NCBI GenBank assembly: GCA_003838145.1 | Contig: QYZZ01000019.1 | Span: forward strand, 1 to 64,000 | Length of the DNA: 64,000 nt | Direction of reading: 5' to 3' | Source: Tindallia sp. MSAO_Bac2 | Lineage (GTDB): Bacteria > Bacillota > Clostridia > Peptostreptococcales > Tindalliaceae | In this document: one piece after another, positions 27,597-37,644 of the stretch | How the letters are laid out: the number at the start of each line of letters is the position of its first letter | Numbering within the stretch: the first letter of the stretch is position 1 | Program-made: the position numbers and the translations under genes | The notes under the pieces: generated by a model | Told to the model about the DNA's origin: nothing | Seen by the model: the letters and a program-made list of their open reading frames with translations, nothing else | Databases searched by the model: none

Positions 27597-28316
27597 TTGC
27601 CAGAAGAATTTAAGCCGGGTTGCCAACGACCGCCGGTACATAAGAAAAAAGAAAGTGTCGCACCAGAGACTCAAGCAGTTGTAGAAAAACCAAAGGAGGA
27701 TATGTCAATGATCAAAGTAGGAAAACCAGCCCCCGCTTTTACGGCGCCAGCCTATCATCAGGGGAAATTTGTTAACATCGATCTGGAAGAGTATAAAGGA
27801 AAATGGGTGTTGCTGTGCTTCTATCCAGGAGACTTTACCTTCGTCTGAGCGACTGAAATTTCAGCAGTTGCTGAAAAACATGATGAATTGAAAGAACTGG
27901 GAGTAGAAGTGCTGTCCTGCAGTGTTGATAGCGTGTTTGTTCATAAAATGTGGAATGATCACGAAATTTCCAAAATGGTAAACAAAAACGTACCATTCCC
28001 GATGCTTTCGGATGGTGGCGGTGAAATTGGAAAAATGTATGGTATTTACGACGAAGAAGGCGGCGTAGAAACCCGTGGACGCTTCATCATTGATCCGGAT
28101 GGTAATGTACAGGGATTTGAAGTGCTGACACCGCCGGTAGGTAGAAATATCGCCGAAACGATTCGACAGATTCAGGCCTTCCAGCTTGTCCGTGAATCTG
28201 AAGGCACTAAAGCAACTCCTGCAGGGTGGAAACCAGGTAAACAGGTATTGGAGCCAGGTCCTGATTTGGTTGGAAAAGTTTGGGATGTATGGAAAGTAGA
28301 AGAAGCATTTAAATAA
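27597..28316 (+). CDS. Selenocysteine-containing peroxiredoxin (AhpC/PRX-type), Sec encoded by in-frame TGA 27846-27848
   Basis: Reading through TGA: CFYPGDFTFV-U-ATEISAVAEKHDELKELGVEVLSCSVDSVF; U sits at the peroxidatic Cys position of FTFVCPTE. The two listed ORFs (27588..27848, 27888..28316) are one gene. ATG 27702 is an alternative start. Confidence 0.88.
27859..27876 (+). promoter_or_regulatory. Candidate bacterial SECIS hairpin TTTCAGCA gt TGCTGAAA
   Basis: Perfect inverted repeat starting 10 nt after the TGA; apical loop ~18-20 nt from UGA. Confidence 0.72.
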
Positions 28317-28330
28317 AATTTACTCAGGTT

Positions 28331-28356
28331 AAGCCCCGCTATCGGCGGGGCTTTTT
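28331..28356 (+). terminator. Intrinsic terminator AAGCCCCGC...GCGGGGCTTTTT
   Basis: 9-bp GC-rich stem with T-tract. Confidence 0.85.
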
Positions 28357-28424
28357 GCGTAGGAAGAAAAAATGATTTATAATGAAAGAAAATTCAAATA
28401 AAAAATCGACGGGAGATGATGAAT

Positions 28425-29195
28425 ATGCTGGGTGCCATTGCAGGCGATATGATCGGATCCATTTATGAACGCCACAATATTAAAACAACCCGATTTCCAC
28501 TTTGGAAAAAAGAGTCTACCTTTACAGACGATTCAGTGCTGACCATTGCCACGGCAGACTGTCTTATGAATAAAGGTGACTTTGCTCATTACTATCGAAG
28601 GTATTACAGCCGGTACCCACGTGCCGGCTATGGTGGCGGATTTATTCAATGGGCAGAGAATTACGGGGCACCGGCGTATAACAGCTGGGGGAACGGATCG
28701 GCTATGCGGGTCAGTCCGGTGGCCTGGTGGGGTCAGACAGAGACGGAAGTACTGGAGAGTGCAAAAAAATCTGCCCAGGTCTCCCATAATCACCCGGAAG
28801 GGATAAAAGGGGCTCAGGCAGTGGCATTGGCTGCGTATATGGCCAGGAAAAATGCCGGCAAAGAAGAAATACTCAAACGAGTCGCAATGGATTTTAATTA
28901 CAACCTGACAGAAGGTATTGATGAAATCCGGAAGTGGTATGCCTTTGATGTTTCCTGCCAGGGATCCGTTCCACAGGCAATACGTGCTTTTTATGAAAGT
29001 GACAGCTTTGAAAATGCCATCCGTCTGGCTATTTCCATTGGAGGCGACAGCGATACCATTGCCTGCATGACCGGTGCCATTGCAGAAGCATACTATGGCA
29101 GCGTGCCGCCATCCATTTGCCATGAAATTGAAACCCGTCTGCCGGTAGAACTCTTAAAGGTAGTAAATGCGTTTTACCGGGAATTACAACCCTGA
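28425..29195 (+). CDS. ADP-ribosylglycohydrolase family protein
   Basis: MLGAIAGDMIGSIYE...FTDDSVLTIATAD...GNGSAMRVSPVAW...SHNHPEGIKGAQAVALA...ISIGGDSDTIACMTGAIAEAYYG. Confidence 0.9.
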   Translation: MLGAIAGDMIGSIYERHNIKTTRFPLWKKESTFTDDSVLTIATADCLMNKGDFAHYYRRYYSRYPRAGYGGGFIQWAENYGAPAYNSWGNGSAMRVSPVAWWGQTETEVLESAKKSAQVSHNHPEGIKGAQAVALAAYMARKNAGKEEILKRVAMDFNYNLTEGIDEIRKWYAFDVSCQGSVPQAIRAFYESDSFENAIRLAISIGGDSDTIACMTGAIAEAYYGSVPPSICHEIETRLPVELLKVVNAFYRELQP

Positions 29196-29262
29196 AGAGC
29201 AATTAAGAATTTAAAATTAAGAATTATGAATTAAAAAGCTCCCGATCCTGAATTCTTAATTA

Positions 29263-29360
29263 GGGCACAAGAATAATAATGTGGATAATTAGAAATAAGC
29301 GGTTGCAAATTATTTGAAGGTCGTCATGTTTTATCTTTTTGATTGTGAGCTCTTGTGCCC
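29263..29360. mobile_element. Candidate MITE-like element with 10-bp terminal inverted repeats GGGCACAAGA/TCTTGTGCCC
   Basis: 98-bp non-coding unit with perfect terminal inverted repeats, embedded in AATTAAGAATT-type repeats. Confidence 0.45.
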
Positions 29361-29409
29361 ATAGAACATTTGAACTTAATTATCAATTATCAACTCTCAA
29401 TTTTTAATT

Positions 29410-29436
29410 AAACAAAGACGCATAGCGTCTTTGTTT
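29410..29436 (-). terminator. Hairpin AAACAAAGACGC ata GCGTCTTTGTTT at 3' end of sucD
   Basis: 12-bp perfect stem overlapping the sucD stop region. Confidence 0.6.
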
Positions 29437-30301
29437 ACAATGCTTTATTCAGTAATGGTACAATTTCAGAAATTCGACGGGCAACATGAATGCCACAGCT
29501 TTCCATTTCGGCTATTTTTGTTTCGGCTGTTCCGCCGGATCCTGATACAATAGCGCCGGCGTGACCCATTCGCTTTCCGGGAGGTGCGGTAATGCCGCCA
29601 ATAAAGCCGATTATCGGTTTGGTCATGTTTTCCTGAGCCCATCGTGCCGCGGTTTCTTCTGCGTCACCGCCGATCTCACCAATCATAATGACGGCATCCG
29701 TATTTTCGTCCCTCTCAAAGGACTCCAGCACATCAACGAAACTGGTTCCGCTGATGGGGTCACCACCAATACCTACCGCCGTTGACTGGCCATGACCGGA
29801 AGTGGTAAGGGCGTGAACTGCTTCGTATGTTAATGTGCCTGAACGGGATACAACACCTATGCGTCCGGACTGGTGGATATGACCCGGCATAATACCAATT
29901 TTGCAGTTATCCGGCGTAATGATGCCCGGACAGTTTGGTCCGATCAGGCGAACCGGACGGGACTTGAGATAATGATGTACGGTAATCATGTCCTGTACAG
30001 GAATATGCTCGGTAATACAGACAATCAGATTAATACCGGCGTCAGCAGCCTCGATAATGGCATCGGCTGCAAAAGGCGCCGGAACATAAATGACTGAAGC
30101 GTCAGCATCAGTGGCGTCCACCGCTTTTTGAACAGATCCGTAAACCGGAACTCCTTCCACTTCTTCACCGTCTTTTCCCGGGGTTACCCCACCAACGATT
30201 TTTGTGCCATAGTCCAGCATCTGACGTGTATGCAATCTGGCGGCAGAACCGGTGATGCCTTGTACCAGAACCTTAGTCTCTTCATTAACCCATATACTCA
30301 T
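29435..30301 (-). CDS. sucD: Succinyl-CoA synthetase alpha subunit (ADP-forming acyl-CoA synthetase type)
   Basis: [63 protein letters not shown]. Confidence 0.93.
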   Translation of the reverse strand: MSIWVNEETKVLVQGITGSAARLHTRQMLDYGTKIVGGVTPGKDGEEVEGVPVYGSVQKAVDATDADASVIYVPAPFAADAIIEAADAGINLIVCITEHIPVQDMITVHHYLKSRPVRLIGPNCPGIITPDNCKIGIMPGHIHQSGRIGVVSRSGTLTYEAVHALTTSGHGQSTAVGIGGDPISGTSFVDVLESFERDENTDAVIMIGEIGGDAEETAARWAQENMTKPIIGFIGGITAPPGKRMGHAGAIVSGSGGTAETKIAEMESCGIHVARRISEIVPLLNKAL

Positions 30302-31482
30302 TAAACAGTCCCTCCTTCAGAAGACATTTCGACGATTTTAGCAGCACCTTCATCCAGACTTGGTGCCGTAGCGATATTAAGTCCAGAGTTTTTAAGAATA
30401 TCAGCGCCTTCCTGAGCCCGATTGCCTTCCAGCCGGACAACAATGGGAACCTCAATTTGCTGGTCGCCTGCAGCCTGAACAATTCCATTGGCAATGGTAT
30501 CACATTGCATAATCCCACCAAAAATATTGATGAAAATACCGTTGACGGTTTCATCGGAAAGAATAATACGAAGGGCTTCTGTTACTTTTTCCACGGTAGC
30601 GCTTCCACCAACGTCCAGAAAATTAGCCGGTTCTCCGCCTTCGCCATATATGGCATCCATGGTTGCCATTGCCAGTCCGGCTCCGTTTACCAGGCATCCG
30701 ATTTTTCCATCCAGTGCAACATAAGCAAGATCATGCTTTGCCGCCTGAACTTCTCTGGGATCATCTTCCGAGGTATCCTTTAAGGAATGAATAGCAGGCT
30801 GTCGGTAAAGTGCGTTATCGTCGAAACCCATTTTAGCATCCAAAGCAACAACTTCCTGATCTGCCGTTAAAACCAGCGGGTTGATTTCCAGCATGTCACA
30901 GTCCATGGCCACAAAGGCTTTGTAAAAACTCTTTAAAGAAGCAACCATAGACTTTTGAGCTTTCTTAGGAATTTCCAGGGCTTCAATAACCTGTCGGACC
31001 TGATAGTCCCGCAGTTCTGCCAGAGGGTCGATGGATATGGTCAGAATAGCTTCCGGATTTTCTTCCGCCACCTCTTCGATCTCCATGCCGCCTTCTTTAG
31101 ATGCGATGAGGGAAACACAGCTGTTTTTCCGATCCACCACCAGGCTTAGATAATACTCTTCAGCGATCTGACATCCTTCTTCCAGATATACTTTCTTTAC
31201 GGTAACACCTTCTTCGCCGGTTTGAGGTGTTATCAGCTGCATACCAAGCATGTCCTTGCAGATTTCAACGGCTTCCTCACGGCTTTTAGCCAATTTAACC
31301 CCGCCGGATTTTCCGCGTCCACCGGCATAGACCTGGGCTTTCACCACAATTACGTCAGTGCTGATTTTCTCCGCCTTTTCAGCGGCCTCAGAAGCATTTT
31401 CAACCAATACTCCACCCAGCACATTTACGCCATAGGGCTTTAGTAATTCTTTCGCTTGATACTCATGTACATTCATGGACAC
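30301..31482 (-). CDS. sucC: Succinyl-CoA synthetase beta subunit
   Basis: [68 protein letters not shown]. Confidence 0.93.
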   Translation of the reverse strand: MSMNVHEYQAKELLKPYGVNVLGGVLVENASEAAEKAEKISTDVIVVKAQVYAGGRGKSGGVKLAKSREEAVEICKDMLGMQLITPQTGEEGVTVKKVYLEEGCQIAEEYYLSLVVDRKNSCVSLIASKEGGMEIEEVAEENPEAILTISIDPLAELRDYQVRQVIEALEIPKKAQKSMVASLKSFYKAFVAMDCDMLEINPLVLTADQEVVALDAKMGFDDNALYRQPAIHSLKDTSEDDPREVQAAKHDLAYVALDGKIGCLVNGAGLAMATMDAIYGEGGEPANFLDVGGSATVEKVTEALRIILSDETVNGIFINIFGGIMQCDTIANGIVQAAGDQQIEVPIVVRLEGNRAQEGADILKNSGLNIATAPSLDEGAAKIVEMSSEGGTV

Positions 31483-31541
31483 ATCTCCTTTTATCAGTTG
31501 TAGTTTCCGGGTAATTATATTTTATTGCTTATATATATTGC

Positions 31542-32669
31542 CTACAAGTGAACAGAAAACAAAAAGTTGGTTAGCAAGGTCAGGCTAAGGAGTGCAAAAG
31601 GGTAAGTGGCTCCATACCCAACTACCACATCATCACTTTGGAAAGAGTCCATGGCGGCTGCAAGGCCTGGAGTGCTGGTCATTCCGCCACATACACTGCC
31701 GGTAAGCAGCGATGGATCCAACTTAAAGACATATTTTCCGAAAATATGGCCGACTGTTAAACTGATTCCTGCCGCCAAAATACCGGCAACTAAAATTAAT
31801 AGTCCGGAATCTGCAATGGCCTGAATTGCCGCATACCCGTTACCAAGTCCAACCACAGCCAGAAAAATATGCAAGGATAATTCCTGAATGGTGCTAAGAG
31901 CCTTATCGCTGAACTGACAATTTGGAATATAGCTGCCGCAGAGCAATGTACTGATCAGGACACCACCGGTGCTTCCCAGAGAAAAAGCTCCGACAAAAGG
32001 CAACGGAATCTGAAGAGACCCTAAAGCCATGCCGGCAAGAATGACAAACATCAGCTTTCCAATGCTAAAGCTTTCAGGTGATTCTTCTGTATTTTCCTCA
32101 TTACTTTTGTGAACGGAAGCGATACTTGCTGAGTCATTTCCCATAAGACGCGCGTAGAGAATTACAGCAACAATACCCGGGATATAGGCGATAGAGTAAC
32201 CCAGCCCTACAATGGACTCCGGATTTGGATCCAAACCGCCAGACAGTTCCAGAGCGGCTCCGAGTCCGGGGGAACTGGTCATGGCGCCTACATAGGCTCC
32301 AATAAGTGCATAGGCTTCGGAAGAGAAAAATCGAATCATACCATAGCTGACCAAGGCTCCGGTAATAGTAATGATGCTTCCGAGAAACAGAAAAGTGACA
32401 CCGTGCTGCTTAATGATGGAACGGATATGTCGGGATGCTTTAAGACCTACAGCTGCAATAAAACCTATTAATGCCGCCTGGAAAAGCTCGTTGGGCATCT
32501 GGATAGCGTTGCCAGACAAGGCAGTATAAAAGTAGCTGATTCCAAGTCCGCTAAACAAGGTGGCCGAGCTGCCCAGGCCAAAATTCCGAATCTCCAGTTT
32601 TCCAATAAGCGTACCTGAACCGATGCAAAGAATAATTAGTGCCAGCGGGTTGTTCAATAATTGCTCCAT
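31542..32669 (-). CDS. AspT/YidE-like (Asp-Al_Ex) membrane transporter
   Basis: Internally repeated TSSPGLGAALE and TSTPGLAAAMDSFQSDD motifs, ~11 TM segments. Confidence 0.65.
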   Translation of the reverse strand: MEQLLNNPLALIILCIGSGTLIGKLEIRNFGLGSSATLFSGLGISYFYTALSGNAIQMPNELFQAALIGFIAAVGLKASRHIRSIIKQHGVTFLFLGSIITITGALVSYGMIRFFSSEAYALIGAYVGAMTSSPGLGAALELSGGLDPNPESIVGLGYSIAYIPGIVAVILYARLMGNDSASIASVHKSNEENTEESPESFSIGKLMFVILAGMALGSLQIPLPFVGAFSLGSTGGVLISTLLCGSYIPNCQFSDKALSTIQELSLHIFLAVVGLGNGYAAIQAIADSGLLILVAGILAAGISLTVGHIFGKYVFKLDPSLLTGSVCGGMTSTPGLAAAMDSFQSDDVVVGYGATYPFALLSLTLLTNFLFSVHL

Positions 32670-32944
32670 AATAGTTAGAAAAACTCCTTCCAGAACAGAT
32701 ATTTTTTAGACCGCACAAAATGGCTGTTCAGTGCAGTCGCAGATATAATTTCAGGGATTACTTTATCACCAGAAAGCAGGAAGGTCAAGGTGGAATGCAA
32801 GAAAAATTGCGTTAAAAAAATAACTAGACGGATATATGTCAAAAAATACACAATGACCGGGCACCCTTCTTTTTGATATAATGAAAGGAACTACATCGAA
32901 AGAGTGGAAAAACTGACCCAGTACTGGAGAGAGGAGATTCAAAA

Positions 32945-35872
32945 ATGCCGACGGTGGAAGCTGTTTTACTAAAAACACCCTCTATTATACTGGATGGAGA
33001 AGTGGTGAGACTCCCCTATCGAAAAGCCGAGGCTGCTTTTTACTACTTGCTGGTTAATGGAAAAGCGTCCCGTTCGGAAATGATGCATTTGCTGTGGGGG
33101 GACTTTCCGGAAGAAACAGCCCGGAAAAACTTGCGCAACGCTCTTTATAAAATCCGAAAAACCATGGGAGAAGAGATCCTCCTTACGCCCAACCAAAAGG
33201 AAGTAGCCCTTAATCCTGACTGGAAATGGTATACAGATCTTAAAGGTTTTCTGTCGGAGGAAAAAGACTCATGGACATATTATGGACAGATATTTTTGCA
33301 GGGATTTTCGGTAAAAGACGCGGAAGAATTTGAATCCTGGATGATGGAAAAACGACAGGAGTATGAAGACCTCTACCTGAGGAAGCTCCATCAGGGAATA
33401 AGACAGGCGGAGGAAAAAGAAGACCCGGAGCAGATACTGGAAATGGGAAAGGCCCTGATCCGTCAGGATGAATTTGATGAGGAAGCCAGAAGAAAAGTAA
33501 TGGAAGCTTATGCTCAAAATGGCCAGTACCATAAGGCGATTCAGGAGTATGAAGAAACAGTCCGGATTTTAAAGGAAGAACTGGGAATTCAGCCAGAAGC
33601 CCGTACTAAAGCACTTTATGAAAAAGTATTTCGGCAGCGTCAACCGGAAGAGTCTGTGGAAAGCAAAAAAGGAAAACAGACGCTCTTCGGGAGAGGAAAG
33701 GAATGGCATCGGCTTCAGGATCAACTGAAATACTTTCAGCGGCAAAAAACACCGAAACTGGTGATGGTTTGCGGTGAAGCGGGAATTGGCAAGACGTTGC
33801 TTGTGCAATCCTTTGTGGAAAACGAGATAGCTTCAGACATGGAGATTCTGGAAGCCAACTGCTACAAGCAGGAAGAAAACTTTGTCTTAAAACCCTGGCA
33901 GCCTGTATTTTCTCAGCTGATGACACTGATCGAAACACATTGCATTGACCTGCCGGAAGCCTGGGTATATCAGATATCAAAACAGTTTCCCATATTCGAA
34001 TCCCTGCTGTCCGGCAAGTACGGTCTTATGCAGGAAGGCGTTCTGGAAGAAAACCAGCGATTAAACCTGATTGAAGCAGTGGTGGGAACCCTGAAAAAAA
34101 TTGCAGCGAAGAAAAAACTGGTATTTATTTTTGAAGACTTACACTGGATGGATTCTGTCAGTCTCCAGATGCTCCAGCGAATTCTCCAGGAAAAAACACT
34201 ACCGGTGCTATTTTTAACAACCCTGCGGGATGGATATGAAGATCGGATGGCAGCATTAACCACAATGACCGGGCGAAAAGGTGCCTTGATGAGAATAGCG
34301 CTGAGTCGCTTCAGTCTTGAGGAAACCCTTCAATGGCTGCGGCAGGAAGCCGGTCATGAAACGCTGGATGAAAAAATGGGAAAACAGATTTACGAAGAAA
34401 CCCGGGGAAATCCGTTTTTTGTGTCAGAATACCTTAACGCACTGCAGACCCATGGAAGCACCGAAAAACTGTCAGTGAAGGCGCAAAACATTCTGCAAAG
34501 CCGCCTGCAGGAAATGCCGGAAGAAACAAGAAAACTGCTGGAGCTTTTATCTCTCTTCTTTCACCGTGTTTCCGTGAGTCGGTTGGCATCCATCAGCAGC
34601 GCTGATGATGTGGAAGTGGCAGAAATGCTGGAACAACTAGTGGAGCGTGGAATTCTGAGGGAAGTGATTGAAGAAAATAAAACCAGCGTAGAATTTGTTC
34701 ACCAGAAATTCCGCGAATACGTATATGAGCAACAATCACAGTCTAAAAGACGCCTATTGCATCAGCGAGTTGGAATACAGCTGGAAGAACAGCTCCGGGG
34801 AAATACAGGAGATGTACTGAGGTACACAGACCTGATACATCATTTTAAGCAGGGAGATGATTACCCTCGTGCCCTGAAATATATCATGAAGTACCTGAAC
34901 AGCTACCTGGATTATTATCATGAATTATTTCCCAGTGCGATCCACCTTAGGAACCTCCCCAGGCAATCTGTTTTTCTCAGCCGGGAAGAGACTATGGTTT
35001 ACTTCGATGAAGTGGAATCAATTATGAAAAACATGGCTGCTGAAGATTTGCAGGAGGAAGAGGTGCGCTTCTGGCATCTGTCTTTTCTTCATTTAAAAGG
35101 GCGTTTGCTGATAAGGGAAGGGGAATACCAACAGGGAGTAGAGACAACGGAAGAAATGATCCGGCTGGCGCTGGAAGCAGAAAGCTGGGACCATGCTATC
35201 AGTGGTTATCAGCAGCTTGTTTACTATGGTATTCAGACACAGCAGCCGGAAGTGATGATTTCCAACATTGATAAGGCAGTACATCTGGCGGAAAAACACC
35301 ATTATCCGGAACGGATTCCGCTGTTTCTGAGATTGAAAGGCCTTTACCTGATGATGAGTCAGTGCTTCGACGAAGCAGAAACTGTTTTGGATGAAGCCAT
35401 TGAAGCAGTATCAGAAATGAAAACCAAAAACCGGCAACACGTGATTCATGTGGCGGCCTGCCGTTACTACAAAGGTGAAATTCATCGTAACAGAAAAGAA
35501 TTTGATCTGGCAATCCAACAATATCAGCAGGCAGTAGACAGCTGTTCTCAAAAAGATCTTCGGCACCATTCCATTGCCGTTTTTTATACAGGTATGGGGC
35601 TGGCCAGTTATCAAATGGGACAGCTTCAGGAGGCGGAAGGCTACCTGGAAAAAGCCCTGGATTATTTCAGGGAATACGAAATATTCTGGAGACGATCTAT
35701 TGCCAATCTATATATGGCACTGATCCAGGTGGAGAAAGGAAAAAGAAAACATGCCTGTCAATTCTTAAAGGACGCAGAAGCCTATGCCCATATGATCAAA
35801 AATCCATATGAATTAAGCGTCTTAAAAAGAGTCAAAGAAGAAATAAAAATGAAAACGTCTTCATCGCATTGA
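32945..35872 (+). CDS. BTAD/SARP-like transcriptional regulator with AAA ATPase and TPR region
   Basis: N-terminal winged HTH and BTAD (EEARRKVMEAYAQNGQYHKAIQEYEETVRILKEELGIQPEARTKALYEKV), Walker A VCGEAGIGKTLLVQSF, Walker B LVFIFEDLHWMD, C-terminal TPRs. Confidence 0.85.
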   Translation: MPTVEAVLLKTPSIILDGEVVRLPYRKAEAAFYYLLVNGKASRSEMMHLLWGDFPEETARKNLRNALYKIRKTMGEEILLTPNQKEVALNPDWKWYTDLKGFLSEEKDSWTYYGQIFLQGFSVKDAEEFESWMMEKRQEYEDLYLRKLHQGIRQAEEKEDPEQILEMGKALIRQDEFDEEARRKVMEAYAQNGQYHKAIQEYEETVRILKEELGIQPEARTKALYEKVFRQRQPEESVESKKGKQTLFGRGKEWHRLQDQLKYFQRQKTPKLVMVCGEAGIGKTLLVQSFVENEIASDMEILEANCYKQEENFVLKPWQPVFSQLMTLIETHCIDLPEAWVYQISKQFPIFESLLSGKYGLMQEGVLEENQRLNLIEAVVGTLKKIAAKKKLVFIFEDLHWMDSVSLQMLQRILQEKTLPVLFLTTLRDGYEDRMAALTTMTGRKGALMRIALSRFSLEETLQWLRQEAGHETLDEKMGKQIYEETRGNPFFVSEYLNALQTHGSTEKLSVKAQNILQSRLQEMPEETRKLLELLSLFFHRVSVSRLASISSADDVEVAEMLEQLVERGILREVIEENKTSVEFVHQKFREYVYEQQSQSKRRLLHQRVGIQLEEQLRGNTGDVLRYTDLIHHFKQGDDYPRALKYIMKYLNSYLDYYHELFPSAIHLRNLPRQSVFLSREETMVYFDEVESIMKNMAAEDLQEEEVRFWHLSFLHLKGRLLIREGEYQQGVETTEEMIRLALEAESWDHAISGYQQLVYYGIQTQQPEVMISNIDKAVHLAEKHHYPERIPLFLRLKGLYLMMSQCFDEAETVLDEAIEAVSEMKTKNRQHVIHVAACRYYKGEIHRNRKEFDLAIQQYQQAVDSCSQKDLRHHSIAVFYTGMGLASYQMGQLQEAEGYLEKALDYFREYEIFWRRSIANLYMALIQVEKGKRKHACQFLKDAEAYAHMIKNPYELSVLKRVKEEIKMKTSSSH

Positions 35873-35890
35873 CGATTTGAAGACGTTTTT
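35852..35890 (+). terminator. Intrinsic terminator AAAACGTCTTCA...TGAAGACGTTTTTTT overlapping the 3' end of the BTAD regulator
   Basis: 12-bp perfect stem and T-tract; 5' arm encodes the last codons. Confidence 0.85.
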
Positions 35891-35969
35891 TTGATAAAGT
35901 ATAGATAGATAATAATCAAGACGAGTCGATAGATGGCCGGAACCGGTCGGTATCAGAGGAGGTAGAGGA

Positions 35970-37493
35970 ATGAAAGAAATCAGAATTGACGGAAACAGCC
36001 TTACTATTGAAGATGTTGTTGAAGTCTCCAGGAAGAAAACCCCTGTTGCACTTACGGAAGCATCAGTCGAGAAGATTCATCGGTCCCGCAAAATTGTTGA
36101 CGATTTTGTGGACGAAGAAAAAGTGATTTATGGCATCACCACCGGATTTGGTAAATTCAGCGATGTTGTTATATCCAAAGATGAAGCAAAACAACTGCAG
36201 AAAAATTTAATTATGAGCCATGCCTGCGGTGTTGGCAAACCACTTCCTGAAGAAACATCCAGAGCAGTAATGTTGTTGAGAGCCAATGCACTGGCCAAAG
36301 GCTTTTCTGGTGTTCGGCTGCAAACCATTCAAACCCTGCTGGATATGCTGAATAAAGGAGTTCATCCCATGATTCCGGAAAAAGGATCTTTGGGAGCCAG
36401 TGGCGATTTGGCGCCTCTTTCTCATATGGTATTGGTGATGATGGGAATGGGAGAAGCCTTTTATGAAGGTCGTCGTATGAGTGGCGAAGAGGCAATGACA
36501 AAAGCCGGCATCAATCCCATTGAACTTACGTCCAAAGAAGGACTTGGCCTAATTAATGGAACACAGATCATGACGGCGGTTGGGACATTATGTTTCTACG
36601 ACGCCATGATGCTGATGAAAAGCGCTGATATTGCCGGTGCCATGACACTGGAGGCACTGCGCGGGATAATAGATGCCTTTGACCTCCGACTTCATCAGGT
36701 TCGTCCTCATGCCGGTCAGATCCACAGTGCATCCAATATGCTTAAACTGACAGAAGATAGTCAGCGTACAACCCGCCAGGGTGAAATCCGTGTCCAGGAT
36801 GCGTATACATTACGCTGCATACCACAGGTTCATGGAGCTTCCAGAGATGCTCTGGAGCATATAAAAGGTAAGATTGAAATTGAAATTAATTCTGTAACGG
36901 ATAATCCGATTGTTTTTGCAGACGAAAAAGAAGCCATTTCTGGCGGGAACTTCCATGGTCAGCCCATGGCATTGGCCTTTGACTATTTAGCCATAGCCAT
37001 TGCAGAGCTGGCAAACATTTCTGAGCGGCGAATCGAAAGATTGGTAAATCCTCAGCTGAGCGAGTTGCCGGCATTTCTGACAAAAAAAGGCGGGCTGAAC
37101 TCCGGACTGATGATAGCCCAGTATTCAGCGGCGGCCCTGGTATCTGAAAACAAAGTGCTGGCTCATCCCGCCAGTGTTGATTCCATCCCATCATCAGCAA
37201 ACCAGGAAGACCATGTCAGCATGGGAACCATCGGTGCCAGAAAAGCCCAAAGCATTCTGTCTAATGCCCAAAGCGTTATCGGCATCGAACTGATGGCGGC
37301 GGCACAGGCTATGGATCTGGACAAAGAAGGAAACCCGGGAAGAGGAACCGGGGCTGCTTATCAGAGTCTGAGACAGCATCTGAAACCCCTGGAAGATGAC
37401 AGAGTGTTGTATGACGACATTCAGCTCTGCACCTCTATGGTGGCAACCGGACAAATTGTAAAAGCAGTTGAAAAAGAAGTGGGCGAGCTGTAA
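35970..37493 (+). CDS. hutH: Histidine ammonia-lyase
   Basis: MIO motif GSLGASGDLAPLSHMVL; YGITTGFGKFSDVVI; CIPQVHGASRDALEH. Confidence 0.95.
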   Translation: MKEIRIDGNSLTIEDVVEVSRKKTPVALTEASVEKIHRSRKIVDDFVDEEKVIYGITTGFGKFSDVVISKDEAKQLQKNLIMSHACGVGKPLPEETSRAVMLLRANALAKGFSGVRLQTIQTLLDMLNKGVHPMIPEKGSLGASGDLAPLSHMVLVMMGMGEAFYEGRRMSGEEAMTKAGINPIELTSKEGLGLINGTQIMTAVGTLCFYDAMMLMKSADIAGAMTLEALRGIIDAFDLRLHQVRPHAGQIHSASNMLKLTEDSQRTTRQGEIRVQDAYTLRCIPQVHGASRDALEHIKGKIEIEINSVTDNPIVFADEKEAISGGNFHGQPMALAFDYLAIAIAELANISERRIERLVNPQLSELPAFLTKKGGLNSGLMIAQYSAAALVSENKVLAHPASVDSIPSSANQEDHVSMGTIGARKAQSILSNAQSVIGIELMAAAQAMDLDKEGNPGRGTGAAYQSLRQHLKPLEDDRVLYDDIQLCTSMVATGQIVKAVEKEVGEL

Positions 37494-37644
37494 AATAATA
37501 TCACAAGACTCTCTGTGGAGAAATATTGCCGATGGCTTGAGATGGTGCTGTCTTGAGCCTCGGATTATATATCGGTTGATCCTTCGGGCTCAACTGTATC
37601 AAATAATTTAAAAATTAACAATGTTAGAAAAGGAGGATGAAAGC

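Noticed and set aside
27588-28316. Two separate ORFs or a frameshifted pseudogene at the peroxiredoxin locus
   Set aside because: Both fragments are in the same frame, interrupted only by one TGA exactly at the catalytic Cys position, with a SECIS-like hairpin; Sec readthrough explains it better.
35936-35954. Third TetR operator copy (ACCGGTCGGTATC) upstream of hutH
   Set aside because: Only one half-site matches ATACCGACGGTCGGTAT; the other half is degenerate, so likely chance.
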